This document shows positions 63,590-64,000 of a stretch of DNA of 64,000 nt, piece by piece. Source of the stretch: an uncultured Chlorobiaceae bacterium (GTDB taxonomy: Bacteria > Bacteroidota > Chlorobiia > Chlorobiales > Chlorobiaceae); contig CAITSZ010000039.1 in the NCBI GenBank assembly GCA_903895195.1, positions 1 through 64,000 of the forward strand. The letters run 5' to 3'. The translations under genes were made by a program, and so were the position numbers. Positions within the stretch are counted from its first letter, which is position 1, and each line of letters begins with the position of its first letter. The notes under the pieces were generated by a model that was not told where the DNA came from, searched no databases, and saw only the letters and a list, made by a program, of their open reading frames with translations.

Positions 63590-64000
63590 ATGTCTTATCA
63601 GCAACCTCCCCTCGGATATGCAGAAAACGCACTTGAACCATTTATTTCCGCAAAAACAATTGGCTTTCACTATGGCAAGCACCATGTAGCCTATATAACG
63701 AACTACAATAACCTGATTGCCGGGACTCCACTTGATGCCTTGAGCATAGAAGAGGTGATTGCCAAGACCGCCACTGACCCAGAGAAAGTGGGAGTTTTCA
63801 ATAATGGTGCCCAGGCATGGAATCACTCTTTTTACTGGAACAGTCTTACTCCCAATGGTGGAGGCGAACCTTCAGGGGATCTTGCAGCAAAAATCAATCA
63901 GGATTTTGGAAGTTTTGACAAATTTAAAGATGAGCTCAAGAGTGCTGCAGCGACTCAATTCGGCAGTGGATGGTCTTGGCTTGTTCTTGATAACGGAACA
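63590..64000 (+). CDS. sodB: Superoxide dismutase, iron type (3' end outside the window)
   Basis: The first 137 codons of a Fe/Mn superoxide dismutase are present and the frame is open at the window edge. Metal ligands are visible in TIGFHYGKHHVAYITNY (first His) and NGAQAWNHSFYW (second His). The Gln in AQAWNH, together with FNNGAQ, is typical of the iron form. It converts superoxide to peroxide in the cytoplasm. No clear ribosome binding site precedes the ATG. Confidence 0.93.
   Translation, partial: MSYQQPPLGYAENALEPFISAKTIGFHYGKHHVAYITNYNNLIAGTPLDALSIEEVIAKTATDPEKVGVFNNGAQAWNHSFYWNSLTPNGGGEPSGDLAAKINQDFGSFDKFKDELKSAAATQFGSGWSWLVLDNGT

Overview
The window looks like a chromosome segment of a green sulfur bacterium (Chlorobiaceae; a Chlorobium/Pelodictyon-type organism). 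The main reasons are a BciA-type divinyl chlorophyllide 8-vinyl reductase, a SecA with the large insertion usual in Bacteroidetes/Chlorobi, a complete HdrABC-FlxABCD electron-bifurcation cluster, and intergenic heptanucleotide repeat arrays of a kind I associate from memory with some Chlorobium/Pelodictyon genomes. The species assignment is inference; no rRNA or tRNA gene was found.

Layout. 1-8.3 kb: the edge of a possible transposase, a sigma-like regulator overlapping a glycosyltransferase, an Nramp metal transporter with a UspA partner, a Pal/OmpA lipoprotein, ThiM, a His-rich secreted peptide, HU and BciA. 8.3-14 kb: a minus-strand operon for a CusA/CzcA-type RND metal efflux system (OMF-MFP-RND). 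14-21.4 kb: a SugE/Gdx exporter, a class I CoA-transferase divergent from lipoyl synthase LipA, a degenerate CPBP membrane protein, two atypical SDRs and an OGG1-type glycosylase. 21.6-29.9 kb: housekeeping genes secA, purL, nnrDE and, convergent to them, an AlaC-type aminotransferase. 30-38 kb is an accessory stretch: a ParE-type toxin-antitoxin pair, a DUF169 protein, a fatty-acid-hydroxylase-family protein, a rhodanese, an MqsRA toxin-antitoxin pair, an HsdR pseudogene with an internal deletion, a GIY-YIG-like protein and an ImmA/IrrE fragment. 38-45 kb: two secreted low-complexity proteins, arylamine N-acetyltransferase, a subtilase-like exported protein with an altered catalytic Asp region, a hydrolase, a TPR protein, a VIT-family transporter and an iron-sulfur flavoprotein. 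45.5-52.4 kb: hdrCB(fused)-hdrA-flxD-flxC-flxB-flxA, which would couple NAD(H), ferredoxin and a disulfide-type substrate. 52.4-64 kb: MurB with a C-terminal CBM9-like extension, a SecB-like protein, a nitroreductase, a hybrid histidine kinase with a CheB-CheR-PAS protein, TatC with an esterase, CoaE with a lipoprotein, and the start of an iron superoxide dismutase.

The most unusual structure is the set of intergenic period-7 arrays (CCAACTG/CCCACTG type followed by CAGCACT type), present at nine places between 1.9 and 33.7 kb and almost always in the same orientation whatever the strand of the flanking genes. Some abut or enter genes: they supply the last codons of the RND pump, the stop codon of the ParE toxin, and possibly the N-terminus of the hydroxylase. 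A second module (GTCATCCCGA...GAGGGATCTC) sits just upstream of three arrays and a third (GCCCTATTCTTCTTTT) downstream of two, so the elements look modular. I did not find a clearly new enzymatic system. The best candidates for follow-up are the repeat system, the MurB fusion and the exported low-complexity proteins.
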